Source: JAIBJP01 sp036506175 (lineage in GTDB: Bacteria; Actinomycetota; Thermoleophilia; Gaiellales; Gaiellaceae). From it: a stretch of DNA of 19,414 nt. This document shows positions 6,746 through 12,916 of this stretch, in pieces. The position numbers and the translations under genes are program-made. The stretch is from assembly GCA_036506175.1 (NCBI GenBank), contig DASXSE010000138.1, positions 1-19,414 of the forward strand, given 5' to 3'. Within the stretch, counting starts at the first letter, position 1. The number at the start of each line of letters is the position of its first letter. Under the pieces are notes generated by a model, which was not told where the DNA came from, searched no databases, and saw nothing but the letters and a program-made list of their open reading frames with translations.

Positions 6746-6934
6746 TTAGACGGGGCGGGCGACCGGCTGCGTCGCGACGTCGTGGCGCTTGGAGAAGTAG
6801 GCCTGCAGCCGCGCGAACGGGCCAGGGCGCTTCTCGGCGACCAGCTTGGCGAGCCGGTGCTGCTCCGCGCTACGGACGAGATCCGCCTGCCGCTGGCGGG
6901 CGATCTCCAGGTGCGCATGAGGATTGGCGTACAT
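6746..6934 (-). CDS. Small basic helical protein, actinobacterial type
   Basis: A 62-residue protein starting MYANPHAHLEIARQRQADL. It has the look of short actinobacterial proteins with an N-terminal Met-x-x-x-Pro followed by an amphipathic helix rich in Arg/Gln/Glu (here IARQRQADLVRSAEQHRLAKLV), for which no function is known. No signal peptide or membrane segment is present. ATG 6934 follows gagagg at a short 2-nt spacing. An alternative GTG at 6958, with gggaag 5 nt upstream, would add eight residues. It lies 5 bp downstream of the convergent ilvA stop and diverges from the gene at 6997. Coding is supported mainly by the protein-like sequence and the two possible ribosome sites. Confidence 0.6.
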   Translation of the reverse strand: MYANPHAHLEIARQRQADLVRSAEQHRLAKLVAEKRPGPFARLQAYFSKRHDVATQPVARPV

Positions 6935-6996
6935 GTCCTCTCGACGGGCGAGCGGCACGGTTTCTTCCCGCTGCGCTTATGGAATGCTTTCCGGCA

Positions 6997-7290
6997 ATGA
7001 GCCTGCGCGGTCATCCGGTCGAAGAGGAGGCGGTGCTGGCGGACGGGCGGGCACTGCGCGTTCGTATCGGCGTACCCGACGATCCTTACATTCGCAAGCG
7101 CGAGCTCGACACGGTCGCAGTCGAGATCTGGAACGGAGAACAGGCGCTGGCCACGGTCAACTCCATCCTCTCCGCAAACCAGACGGAGGAAGCGCGCCGC
7201 ATCGCGCGCGAGATCGTGTCGGCGCTCGAGCGCGGCGAGATCGAGCCGACCGCAGGCGCGATTGAACCGTTCGCCGAGCGCATTCCCTAG
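6997..7290 (+). CDS. Small protein of unknown function
   Basis: A protein of about 97 residues that I do not recognise. It is hydrophilic, with no signal peptide or membrane helix. The N-terminal half is beta-rich (EEEAVLADGRALRVRIGVP, then LDTVAVEIWNGEQALATVN) and the second half begins with a helix EEARRIAREIVSALERG, ending in an acidic, Pro-containing tail. An in-frame ATG at 6979 would add MECFPA; neither start has a convincing Shine-Dalgarno sequence, and I prefer 6997 because homology-like sequence begins there. The DUF3052 gene starts 6 bp after its stop, so the two are probably co-transcribed. Confidence 0.65.
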   Translation: MSLRGHPVEEEAVLADGRALRVRIGVPDDPYIRKRELDTVAVEIWNGEQALATVNSILSANQTEEARRIAREIVSALERGEIEPTAGAIEPFAERIP

Positions 7291-7296
7291 TCGCGG

Positions 7297-7710
7297 GTGG
7301 GCCGCGCCGGCTACGACACGCCGCTGCCGCAGAAGCTCGGCATCAAAGACGACTCCCGCGTGGCCTTGCTCGGGGCTCCGAAGGGCTTGGCAGAGCAGCT
7401 CGGGGTAAAGAGCCGTGCGCGCGGCGAGCTCGACGTGATTCTCCTCTTCGCCAACCGATACGGCGAGCTCAAGCGCGCGTTCACCCCGCTCGCGCGGCGC
7501 CTGGCGCCCGCGGGAGGCTTGTGGGTCGCGTGGCCGAAGAAGAGCTCGGGTGTGGACACCGATCTGTCGTTCGAGGCCGTGCAACGAGTCGGGCTGGACG
7601 CCGGCCTCGTCGACAACAAGAGCTGTTCGATCGACGAGACGTGGTCGGCGGCGAGGTTCGTCTACCGGCTCCGTGACCGGCCGGCGAGCTCGAGCAAGCG
7701 TTCCGCGTAG
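7297..7710 (+). CDS. DUF3052 family protein
   Basis: A 137-residue protein matching the DUF3052 family, widespread in Actinobacteria and some Proteobacteria, of unknown function. Seen: the N-terminal YDTPLPQKLGIKDDSRVAL followed by LGAPKGL, a central LDVILLFANRYGEL, the highly typical GLWVAWPKKSSGVDTDLS, then GLVDNKSCSIDETWSAARFV. Length and motif order fit the family. The GTG at 7297 sits 6 bp after the preceding stop. The last 49 nt overlap the convergent DUF72 gene; the tail after RFVYRLRDR (PASSSKRSA) is therefore constrained by, or derived from, antisense coding sequence. No membrane segment. Confidence 0.9.
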   Translation: MGRAGYDTPLPQKLGIKDDSRVALLGAPKGLAEQLGVKSRARGELDVILLFANRYGELKRAFTPLARRLAPAGGLWVAWPKKSSGVDTDLSFEAVQRVGLDAGLVDNKSCSIDETWSAARFVYRLRDRPASSSKRSA

Positions 7711-8348
7711 CGCGGCGCGGTCGGCTCATCTTCGTGCCGGAAATAGGCGTAGATGTCGACGCCTTGGGCGAGGAGCGGGCGGATCTCCTCGTCGATCGCC
7801 GTCAGGGCGCGTTCGTCGTAGGGCGGTTCGCGGAGACGGATGTAGCGAAACGCGGCTTCGCCGGTGCGAGAGTCGACGCGCGCGATGCCACGCTCGTCGA
7901 GGGCGTCCTGGATCCCGGGCTCCGACCAGGACTCGTGGCGAAAGTCGAGCGCCCATGACATCGCCGGGTCGAGCGAATCGAGCAGGAGGCGGAGGAAGCC
8001 CTCGTCGCGAGCTTGCGGAACCTTGATGCGCACCGGCCCGAGCCGGTCGCCGAGGGTCGAGATCGTCTGGGAGGCCGCGTCGAGCCCGCGTATGCGACCG
8101 AACGAGGTCGTGCCGCGGCTCATGGTGACCGCGAACCGGAAGTCGCCCGGCGTCTGGGTCGCCCAGCGCTCGAACTGCGCTTCGGCGGGAAGGCGGTAGA
8201 ACGTCGTGTTGAGCTCGACGGTGGGCAACCGCTCGCTGTACAGGCGCAGGAAATCCTCGGAGCGCGCGTCCGGCGGGTAGAAGCCGCCCTTCCAGGACGG
8301 ATAGGAGAAGCCGGACGAGCCGGCGTAGAGGCGGCCTAGCTCGGGCAC
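7662..8348 (-). CDS. DUF72 family protein (YecE-like)
   Basis: A 228-residue DUF72 protein, a TIM-barrel-like family of unknown function found in bacteria and archaea. Seen: LYAGSSGFSYPSWKGGFYPP at the N-terminus (family: G-x-S-G-x-x-Y-x-x-W-x-G-x-F-Y-P), then VELNTTFYRLP, the FRFAVTMSRG strand (family: F-x-F-x-V-K), LGPVRIKVPQ, the WALDFRHESW motif (family: E-x-R-H-x-S-W) and the late AAFRYIRLREPPYD and DIYAYFRHEDEPTAPRYA. All family landmarks are present, so it looks intact. It lies downstream of the acyl-CoA dehydrogenase on the same strand with a 93-bp gap, and its 3' end overlaps the DUF3052 gene by 49 nt. Confidence 0.9.
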   Translation of the reverse strand: MPELGRLYAGSSGFSYPSWKGGFYPPDARSEDFLRLYSERLPTVELNTTFYRLPAEAQFERWATQTPGDFRFAVTMSRGTTSFGRIRGLDAASQTISTLGDRLGPVRIKVPQARDEGFLRLLLDSLDPAMSWALDFRHESWSEPGIQDALDERGIARVDSRTGEAAFRYIRLREPPYDERALTAIDEEIRPLLAQGVDIYAYFRHEDEPTAPRYAERLLELAGRSRSR

Positions 8349-8441
8349 TGCGGGAGTTGCGAGCTCGGCACGATGGGCGCGCCACTCGTGCGGATGAGGG
8401 CGTTACGCTCAAGAGCGGGTGGAGGCACGGGGTGGCCCCCG

Positions 8442-9575
8442 TCAAAAACCAAGATGCCTGGCGATGACGAGGCGCTGGACCTCGTTCGTCCCCTCGCCGA
8501 TCTCGAGGACCTTCTGGTCGCGATAGAGGCGGGAAATCGCGTATTCGTCCATGTAGCCGTAACCGCCGTGGATCTGGAGCGCGTGGTTGGCCGCCCGGTG
8601 GGCGAGCTCCCCGGTATAGAGCTTCGCCATCGCCGCCGCCTGCGCGAACGGCCGCGCCTGGTCTTTGAGCCACGCGGCCTTGTACACCAGGGCGCGCCCG
8701 GCCTCGATCTCAGTCGCCATGTCTGCGAGCTTGAATTGGATCGCCTGGAACTTCGAGATCGGCTGCCCGAACTGCTGCCGCTCACGCGCATAGGCAGCTG
8801 CAAGGTCGTACGCGCCCTGCGCGAGGCCGAGGCCCATGGCGGCGATCGAGATCCGCCCGCCGTCGAGGATCTCGAGGAACTGGCGGTATCCGGCGCCCCG
8901 CTCGCCCAGCAGATTGCCTTCCGGCACGGCACAGTCGCGAAACGACAGCTCACGCGTGTCCGACGCGTGCCAGCCCATCTTGCGCATCGGCGCCGAGATC
9001 TCGTACCCGTCGGTCCCGTTCGGGACGATGAGGCATGAGATCTCGCCCTCGCCGGTCCGCGCCGTCACTGTCACGCACGCGGTGATGTCCGTCCCGGCGT
9101 TCGTGATGAAGATCTTCGAGCCGTTCACGACCCACCGGCCGTCGCGGAGCTCCGCAGTGGTGCGGGTCGCGCCGGCATCGGAGCCGGCCCCCGGCTCGGT
9201 CAGTCCGAAGGCTGCGAGCTTTCGGCCGGAGGCAAGATCGGGCAGCCATTCCCGCTTCTGCTCCTCGGTCCCGAACTGAAGGATCGGCATCGTCCCGAGC
9301 GACGTGTGTGCGGCCACCGTGATGGCGACGGACGAGTCGATGCGGGTTAGCTCCTCGATCGCGATCGTGTAGGCGAGGCTGTCGCCGCCACCACCGCCGA
9401 ACTCCTCTGGAATCGGAATGCCCATGAGTCCGAGCTCGGCGAGCCCGGCGACGATGTCGTAGGGGAAGCGGTGCTCACGGTCGAGCTCCTCCGCGACCGG
9501 GGCGATCCGCTCTTCCGCGAACTCGCGCACCGTGCGCCGGAGGAGTTCGTGCTCTTCGGAAAGGTCGAAGTCCAC
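8442..9575 (-). CDS. Acyl-CoA dehydrogenase
   Basis: A 377-residue FAD flavoenzyme of the acyl-CoA dehydrogenase family, which introduces the alpha-beta double bond into acyl-CoA thioesters and passes electrons to ETF. Seen: N-terminal VDFDLSEEHELLRRTVREF, the FAD/substrate signature LTEPGAGSDAGA (residues 125-136), WVVNGSKIFITNAG (148-161), the helix RERQQFGQPISKFQAIQFKL (264-283), QIHGGYGYMDEY (334-345), and the C-terminal YRDQKVLEIGEGTNEVQR with Glu361 in the position of the catalytic base of short-chain/butyryl-type enzymes. The frame continues upstream through pepA, but GTG 9575 gives the usual N-terminus and overlaps the pepA stop (TAGTG). Chain-length or branched-chain preference cannot be read directly. 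Confidence 0.93.
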   Translation of the reverse strand: MDFDLSEEHELLRRTVREFAEERIAPVAEELDREHRFPYDIVAGLAELGLMGIPIPEEFGGGGGDSLAYTIAIEELTRIDSSVAITVAAHTSLGTMPILQFGTEEQKREWLPDLASGRKLAAFGLTEPGAGSDAGATRTTAELRDGRWVVNGSKIFITNAGTDITACVTVTARTGEGEISCLIVPNGTDGYEISAPMRKMGWHASDTRELSFRDCAVPEGNLLGERGAGYRQFLEILDGGRISIAAMGLGLAQGAYDLAAAYARERQQFGQPISKFQAIQFKLADMATEIEAGRALVYKAAWLKDQARPFAQAAAMAKLYTGELAHRAANHALQIHGGYGYMDEYAISRLYRDQKVLEIGEGTNEVQRLVIARHLGF

Positions 9576-11077
9576 TACGCGGCGAGACGGGAGGCCAGCT
9601 CGGCGAGTAGCCGCACTCCGTACCCCGTCGCCCCGGAGCTCTCGTAGTAGTCGTCGCGCCCGCGCTCCAGGTAGGCCGTGCCGGCGATGTCGAGATGGGC
9701 CCACGGGCCCTCGCCGACGAACTCCTCCAGGAAGCGCGCTGCCAGGATGGGAGAGCCCTGCCGATACTCCGAGGAGTTCTTCATGTCTGCGAAACTCGAG
9801 TCGATGTAGCGCCGGTAGGTCTCGTGCAAGGGCCAGATCCAGGCGTGGTCGCCGCTTGCCTCCGCGGCCTCGCGGATGGTGGCCGCCCATTCGGGATCGT
9901 TCGAGAAGAGCCCCGCGTAGTAGTCCCCCATGGCGATGACCATTGCGCCGGTCAACGTCGCGAGGTCGACCATGTGCGTCGCCCCCGACTCGCGAGCGTG
10001 CCAGAGCGCATCCGCGAGGATGAGACGGCCCTCGGCGTCGGTGTTGGTCACCTCGATCGTCTTGCCGTTGAGCGCGGTGATGATGTCGCCGGGCCGGTAG
10101 GCGTGCCCACCGGGCATGTTCTCGCACGAGGGAACCACGGCGAGGACGCGCAGCGGCAAGCCGAGCTCCGCGATCGCGCCCGCGGCGGCCAAGACGGCCG
10201 CGCCGCCGCCCATGTCGGACTTCATCTCCTCCATGCGGTCGGCAGGCTTGAGCGACAGGCCGCCGGCGTCGAACGTGATCGCCTTCCCGATCAACCCGAG
10301 GACGAGGTCGCCCTTGGCCTCCGCGGGTTGGTACGAGAGCTTGATCAGGCGCGCCTCGTTGTCGCTGCCCTGGCTCACGGCGGAAAGCGCTCCCATGCCC
10401 GCCGCACGGATCTCCTTCGGGCCCAGGACCTCGAAGTCGAGCGTGTCGAATGCTCCGGCCGTTTCCTTCGCCCACTCCGCCAAGCGCGCGGGAGTGCACT
10501 CGTTCGGAGGCGCGTTGACGAAGTCGCGGCACCGGTTGGTCCAGGCAGCTACAACGTTGGCCCGCTGGGCCTCCTCGGCGACACCGGCAGCTCCCGGCCC
10601 GCAGAGAACGAGCCTCTCGACGCCCTGCCGCCGGTCTTCAGCGCGCGTCTTCCAGCGGCCCGCGTCGTAAGGCCCGAGCGCAGTTCCCTCGACGATCGCG
10701 CGCGCCTGTTCCTGAGGAGAGAGCGAGACGCCGTCACTCCCGATGACCCACGCGACGGAGCGACCCCCGACATCGGCCGCTCGAATGGCGATTGCAGCTG
10801 CGGCCGTACGGAGGCTGTCCGCGTCGACCCCGTCCGAGTCGCCGATCCCGGCCGCGCCCAGCCGGTGCGCGGCGATGCGGCCACCGGTGTGCAGAATCGT
10901 GGCCTTCCCGCGTTCCCCCTTCAGCTCGCCGTCCTCGATCAGATGGCGAAGATCGCCTCCGACACGCTCATCGAGCTCCCGGCCGGCTGGGGAGAGCACG
11001 ACAGGGTCGGGGACGGCGAAAGCGAGCACGTCGGCATCGACCTCCGCCGGCGGTGTTTCGACGACGTCGATCTCCAT
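9575..11077 (-). CDS. pepA: Leucyl aminopeptidase (M17, cytosol aminopeptidase)
   Basis: A 500-residue M17 dinuclear-metal aminopeptidase that removes N-terminal residues from peptides in the cytoplasm; hexameric in characterised members. Seen: an N-terminal Macro-like domain (roughly 1-165), linker and NAPPNECTPARLAEWA (188-203), then the catalytic domain with GKAITFDAGGLSLKP (Lys265, Asp270), MEEMKSDMGGGAAV (Asp288) and the family signature NTDAEGRL (345-352; Asp347 and Glu349 bind metal, Arg351 is catalytic). All expected metal ligands are present. Length matches the family. ATG 11077 has no strong ribosome site; a possible -10 box lies 14 nt upstream. The stop overlaps the acyl-CoA dehydrogenase start by one base, so the two genes are coupled. 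Confidence 0.95.
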   Translation of the reverse strand: MEIDVVETPPAEVDADVLAFAVPDPVVLSPAGRELDERVGGDLRHLIEDGELKGERGKATILHTGGRIAAHRLGAAGIGDSDGVDADSLRTAAAAIAIRAADVGGRSVAWVIGSDGVSLSPQEQARAIVEGTALGPYDAGRWKTRAEDRRQGVERLVLCGPGAAGVAEEAQRANVVAAWTNRCRDFVNAPPNECTPARLAEWAKETAGAFDTLDFEVLGPKEIRAAGMGALSAVSQGSDNEARLIKLSYQPAEAKGDLVLGLIGKAITFDAGGLSLKPADRMEEMKSDMGGGAAVLAAAGAIAELGLPLRVLAVVPSCENMPGGHAYRPGDIITALNGKTIEVTNTDAEGRLILADALWHARESGATHMVDLATLTGAMVIAMGDYYAGLFSNDPEWAATIREAAEASGDHAWIWPLHETYRRYIDSSFADMKNSSEYRQGSPILAARFLEEFVGEGPWAHLDIAGTAYLERGRDDYYESSGATGYGVRLLAELASRLAA

Positions 11078-11091
11078 TTGGGCGAGGCCGG

Positions 11092-11097
11092 ATGCTA
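11092..11097 (-). promoter_or_regulatory. Candidate -10 box for pepA
   Basis: The minus strand reads tagcat (TANNNT type), ending 14 nt before the pepA ATG, which would give a very short leader. The upstream aggaca at about 19-bp spacing only weakly resembles a -35. It lies in the 95-bp divergent gap (11078-11172) between pepA and the small gene at 11173; no convincing box was found for the plus direction. Confidence 0.25.
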
Positions 11098-11172
11098 TCC
11101 GAAGCCCCCTCTACGGTGTCCTCGAATGGGGGATACGCAAGTAGCCCTCGTAGTCGATGGTAGTGGTGCGCA

Positions 11173-11388
11173 ATGAGCGCAGCTCTACCCTCTCAGCCCG
11201 CATCCTCCCCTCGCGGGCGAAGAAACCCTCTCCCTGTGGAAGCCCTCCAGGATCTCCTCGGAGGGCTTCTGCGTGAGAGGGAGCTTTTGCGCTCCGGCGG
11301 GGCCAAGCGCGCCCTCGACCGCAACCGGCACGAGATCGTGCGCGTGCAGTGGGAACTCACGTACGCGCTCGGCGAGCGCTACGGCTAG
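11173..11388 (+). CDS. Small charged helical protein
   Basis: A 71-residue protein not assigned to a named family. The first 20 residues (Pro/Ser/Arg-rich) look disordered, and the remainder (LQDLLGGLLRERELLRSGG, then DRNRHEIVRVQWELTYALGERYG) looks like two amphipathic helices joined by a turn. An in-frame GTG at 11236 would give a 50-residue protein containing only the helical part, so the start is uncertain; ATG 11173 is chosen because no ribosome site precedes the GTG. A strong inverted repeat (11226-11281) lies inside the coding region. It precedes the Fsr-like transporter gene by 24 bp and may be the first gene of that run. Function unknown. Confidence 0.6.
   Translation: MSAALPSQPASSPRGRRNPLPVEALQDLLGGLLRERELLRSGGAKRALDRNRHEIVRVQWELTYALGERYG
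11226..11281 (+). other. Long two-part inverted repeat within a small coding region
   Basis: The outer arms ccctctc (11226-11232) and gagaggg (11275-11281) and the inner arms gaagccctcc (11239-11248) and ggagggcttc (11260-11269) are all perfectly complementary, giving 17 bp of pairing around an 11-nt loop with a 6/5-nt internal loop. As RNA this would be a stable hairpin starting about 50 nt after the ATG at 11173 and spanning the alternative GTG at 11236. It could be an attenuator or translation-control fold for the downstream run, or a by-product of coding sequence. Confidence 0.5.
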
Positions 11389-11412
11389 CGCCTGTCGATA
11401 GTCTCAGGCCCC

Positions 11413-12597
11413 GTGCGGGGTGTGGACCGAAAGGCGATGGCGGCGCTTTCGTCGGGCCACCTCGCCACCGACCTCGCGCAAGGCTCGTTGCCCGCGCTTC
11501 TGCCCTACCTGAAGGACGAGTTCGGGCTTTCGTACACGCTCGCTGCGGCTCTCGTGCTTGCCGCGACGATCGCGTCGTCGGTCATCCAACCGGCGTTCGG
11601 CCTCTGGTCTGACGCGCGCGGCGCGCTCTGGCTCCTGCCGGCCGGGGTCGCGCTCGCGGGAGTGGGGATGGGAGCCGCGGCACTCGCACCTTCTTACTGG
11701 GTCGTCGTCGTCTGCGTGCTTGCAGCCGGAGTCGGCGTCGCCGCCTACCATCCGGAAGGCTCGAAGTTCGCGAACTATGTGAGCGGGTCGGCGCGGGCAA
11801 GCGGGATGTCGTTCTTCTCCGTGGGAGGCAACGTCGGATTCGCACTCGGCCCGATCCTCGCCTCGGCCTTCATCGTGTCTTTCGGCTTGAACGGGGGTGC
11901 GCTCCTCGCTGTGCCGGGCCTGATCGTCGCCGGCGCACTGCTGTTCGTGCTTCCCTACCTCGCCGGCTTCGCTCCCTCGGAGGAGCGGAGGGCACAGGCT
12001 CCCGTGCAACGCGCCGAGCGGCGTGGAATCACGCTGCTGCTCGTCGTGGTCGGTCTGCGCAGCGTGGCGCACATGGGCCTCTTTACCTTCATCCCGCTCT
12101 GGGAGAAGTCACAGGGCCACAGCGCCGCTTACGGAACGCGGGTGCTCTCCGCCTTCCTCATCGCCGGGGCGGTCGGGACGCTCGTCGGCGGTCGGCTCGC
12201 AGACCACTTCGGGCGCAGGCCCGTGCTCCGGTGGAGCTTTGTCGTTAGCGTCCCGCTCATCCTCGTCTACGTCCTTGTCGGCGGCCCGATCGGGATCGTC
12301 GCGATCGTGCTCGCGGGCGCGGCGGTCATCGGCACGTTCGGAGTCAGCCTGGTCATGAGCCAGGAGTACATGCCTGGCCGCGTCGGGATGGCGTCCGGGC
12401 TCTCGATCGGATTGGCGATCGGGCTGGGGGGCGTCGCGGCGGTCACGCTCGGCGCCGTCGCCGACGCTGTCGACCTCCGGGCGGCCGTTCTCGCGACCGC
12501 CACGGGCCCCGCACTAGCGCTCGGCGTGAGCATGTTCTTGCCGCCCGCCCCCCTCCGCCGCCGCATGGAACCCGAGCCGGCGCCTGCCACCCTCTGA
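11413..12597 (+). CDS. MFS transporter, fosmidomycin-resistance (Fsr)-like
   Basis: A 394-residue, 12-helix MFS protein. It shows the Fsr-branch pattern: an N-terminal GHLATDLAQGSLPALLPYL (residues 15-33), LKDEFGLSY, and the diagnostic AYHPEGSKFAN (111-121) in the loop after helix 4, plus a second motif A GGRLADHFGRRPV in the middle loop. Characterised Fsr proteins pump out fosmidomycin by proton antiport; the physiological substrate of environmental homologues is unknown. Possible starts are GTG 11413, GTG 11422 and ATG 11437; the conserved part begins just after the ATG, so the true N-terminus may be up to eight residues shorter. It is different from the two EntS-like MFS proteins in this window. 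Its stop overlaps the next ATG (TGATG). Confidence 0.88.
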   Translation: MRGVDRKAMAALSSGHLATDLAQGSLPALLPYLKDEFGLSYTLAAALVLAATIASSVIQPAFGLWSDARGALWLLPAGVALAGVGMGAAALAPSYWVVVVCVLAAGVGVAAYHPEGSKFANYVSGSARASGMSFFSVGGNVGFALGPILASAFIVSFGLNGGALLAVPGLIVAGALLFVLPYLAGFAPSEERRAQAPVQRAERRGITLLLVVVGLRSVAHMGLFTFIPLWEKSQGHSAAYGTRVLSAFLIAGAVGTLVGGRLADHFGRRPVLRWSFVVSVPLILVYVLVGGPIGIVAIVLAGAAVIGTFGVSLVMSQEYMPGRVGMASGLSIGLAIGLGGVAAVTLGAVADAVDLRAAVLATATGPALALGVSMFLPPAPLRRRMEPEPAPATL

Positions 12598-12908
12598 TGG
12601 TCGAGAGCGCACGCGATTTCTTCGCAGGGTTGGGTGACCGGATCGACCCCGAGCGCGCGCGCAAGCTCGACGCCTCGTATCGCTTCGACATCGAGGGCGT
12701 CGGCAGCTGGCGGCTTGAGTCCGACGGCGATCGAGTCACGGTGACGGAGAGCGAGGAGCCCGCCGACTGCGTCATCCGCGCCGACGAGCCCACGTTTCTC
12801 CGCATCGTCAAACGCGAGCAAAGCCCGATGGGCGCCTACATGACTCGCAAGTTGAAAGTGGAGGGCGACCTCGGGCTCGCCCTCCAGCTTCGAGATCTGT
12901 TCGGCTAG
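12597..12908 (+). CDS. SCP2 sterol-binding-domain-like protein
   Basis: A 103-residue protein with the layout of a single SCP2 (sterol carrier protein 2) domain, a small fold with a hydrophobic tunnel that binds lipids or acyl-CoA. Seen: RFDIEGVGSWRLESDGDRVTV (strands, residues 29-49), PADCVIRADEPTFLRIVKRE (family: A-D-x-x-I-x-x-x-x-x-x-x-x-x-L), SPMGAYMTRKLKVEGDLGLAL (family: G-K-x-x-x-x-G-D). The ATG overlaps the transporter stop (TGATG), so it is coupled to the Fsr-like gene, and the STAND protein gene begins 8 nt after its stop. The ligand is unknown; it may be a lipid-binding partner of unrelated enzymes. Confidence 0.85.
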   Translation: MVESARDFFAGLGDRIDPERARKLDASYRFDIEGVGSWRLESDGDRVTVTESEEPADCVIRADEPTFLRIVKREQSPMGAYMTRKLKVEGDLGLALQLRDLFG

Positions 12909-12916
12909 CTCCGCCT

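Noticed and set aside
8349..8441. Possible extra gene or regulatory element between the DUF72 and acyl-CoA dehydrogenase genes
   Set aside because: The 93-bp gap holds no convincing promoter, hairpin or protein-like frame.
9576..10532. N-terminal extension of the acyl-CoA dehydrogenase frame into pepA
   Set aside because: The extra 319 codons are a frame-shifted reading of pepA; the family N-terminus begins at GTG 9575.
9695..11176. A 493-codon plus-strand open frame opposite pepA
   Set aside because: It mirrors the pepA coding region, is Arg/Gly/Ala-rich without any family motif, and pepA carries all catalytic signatures.
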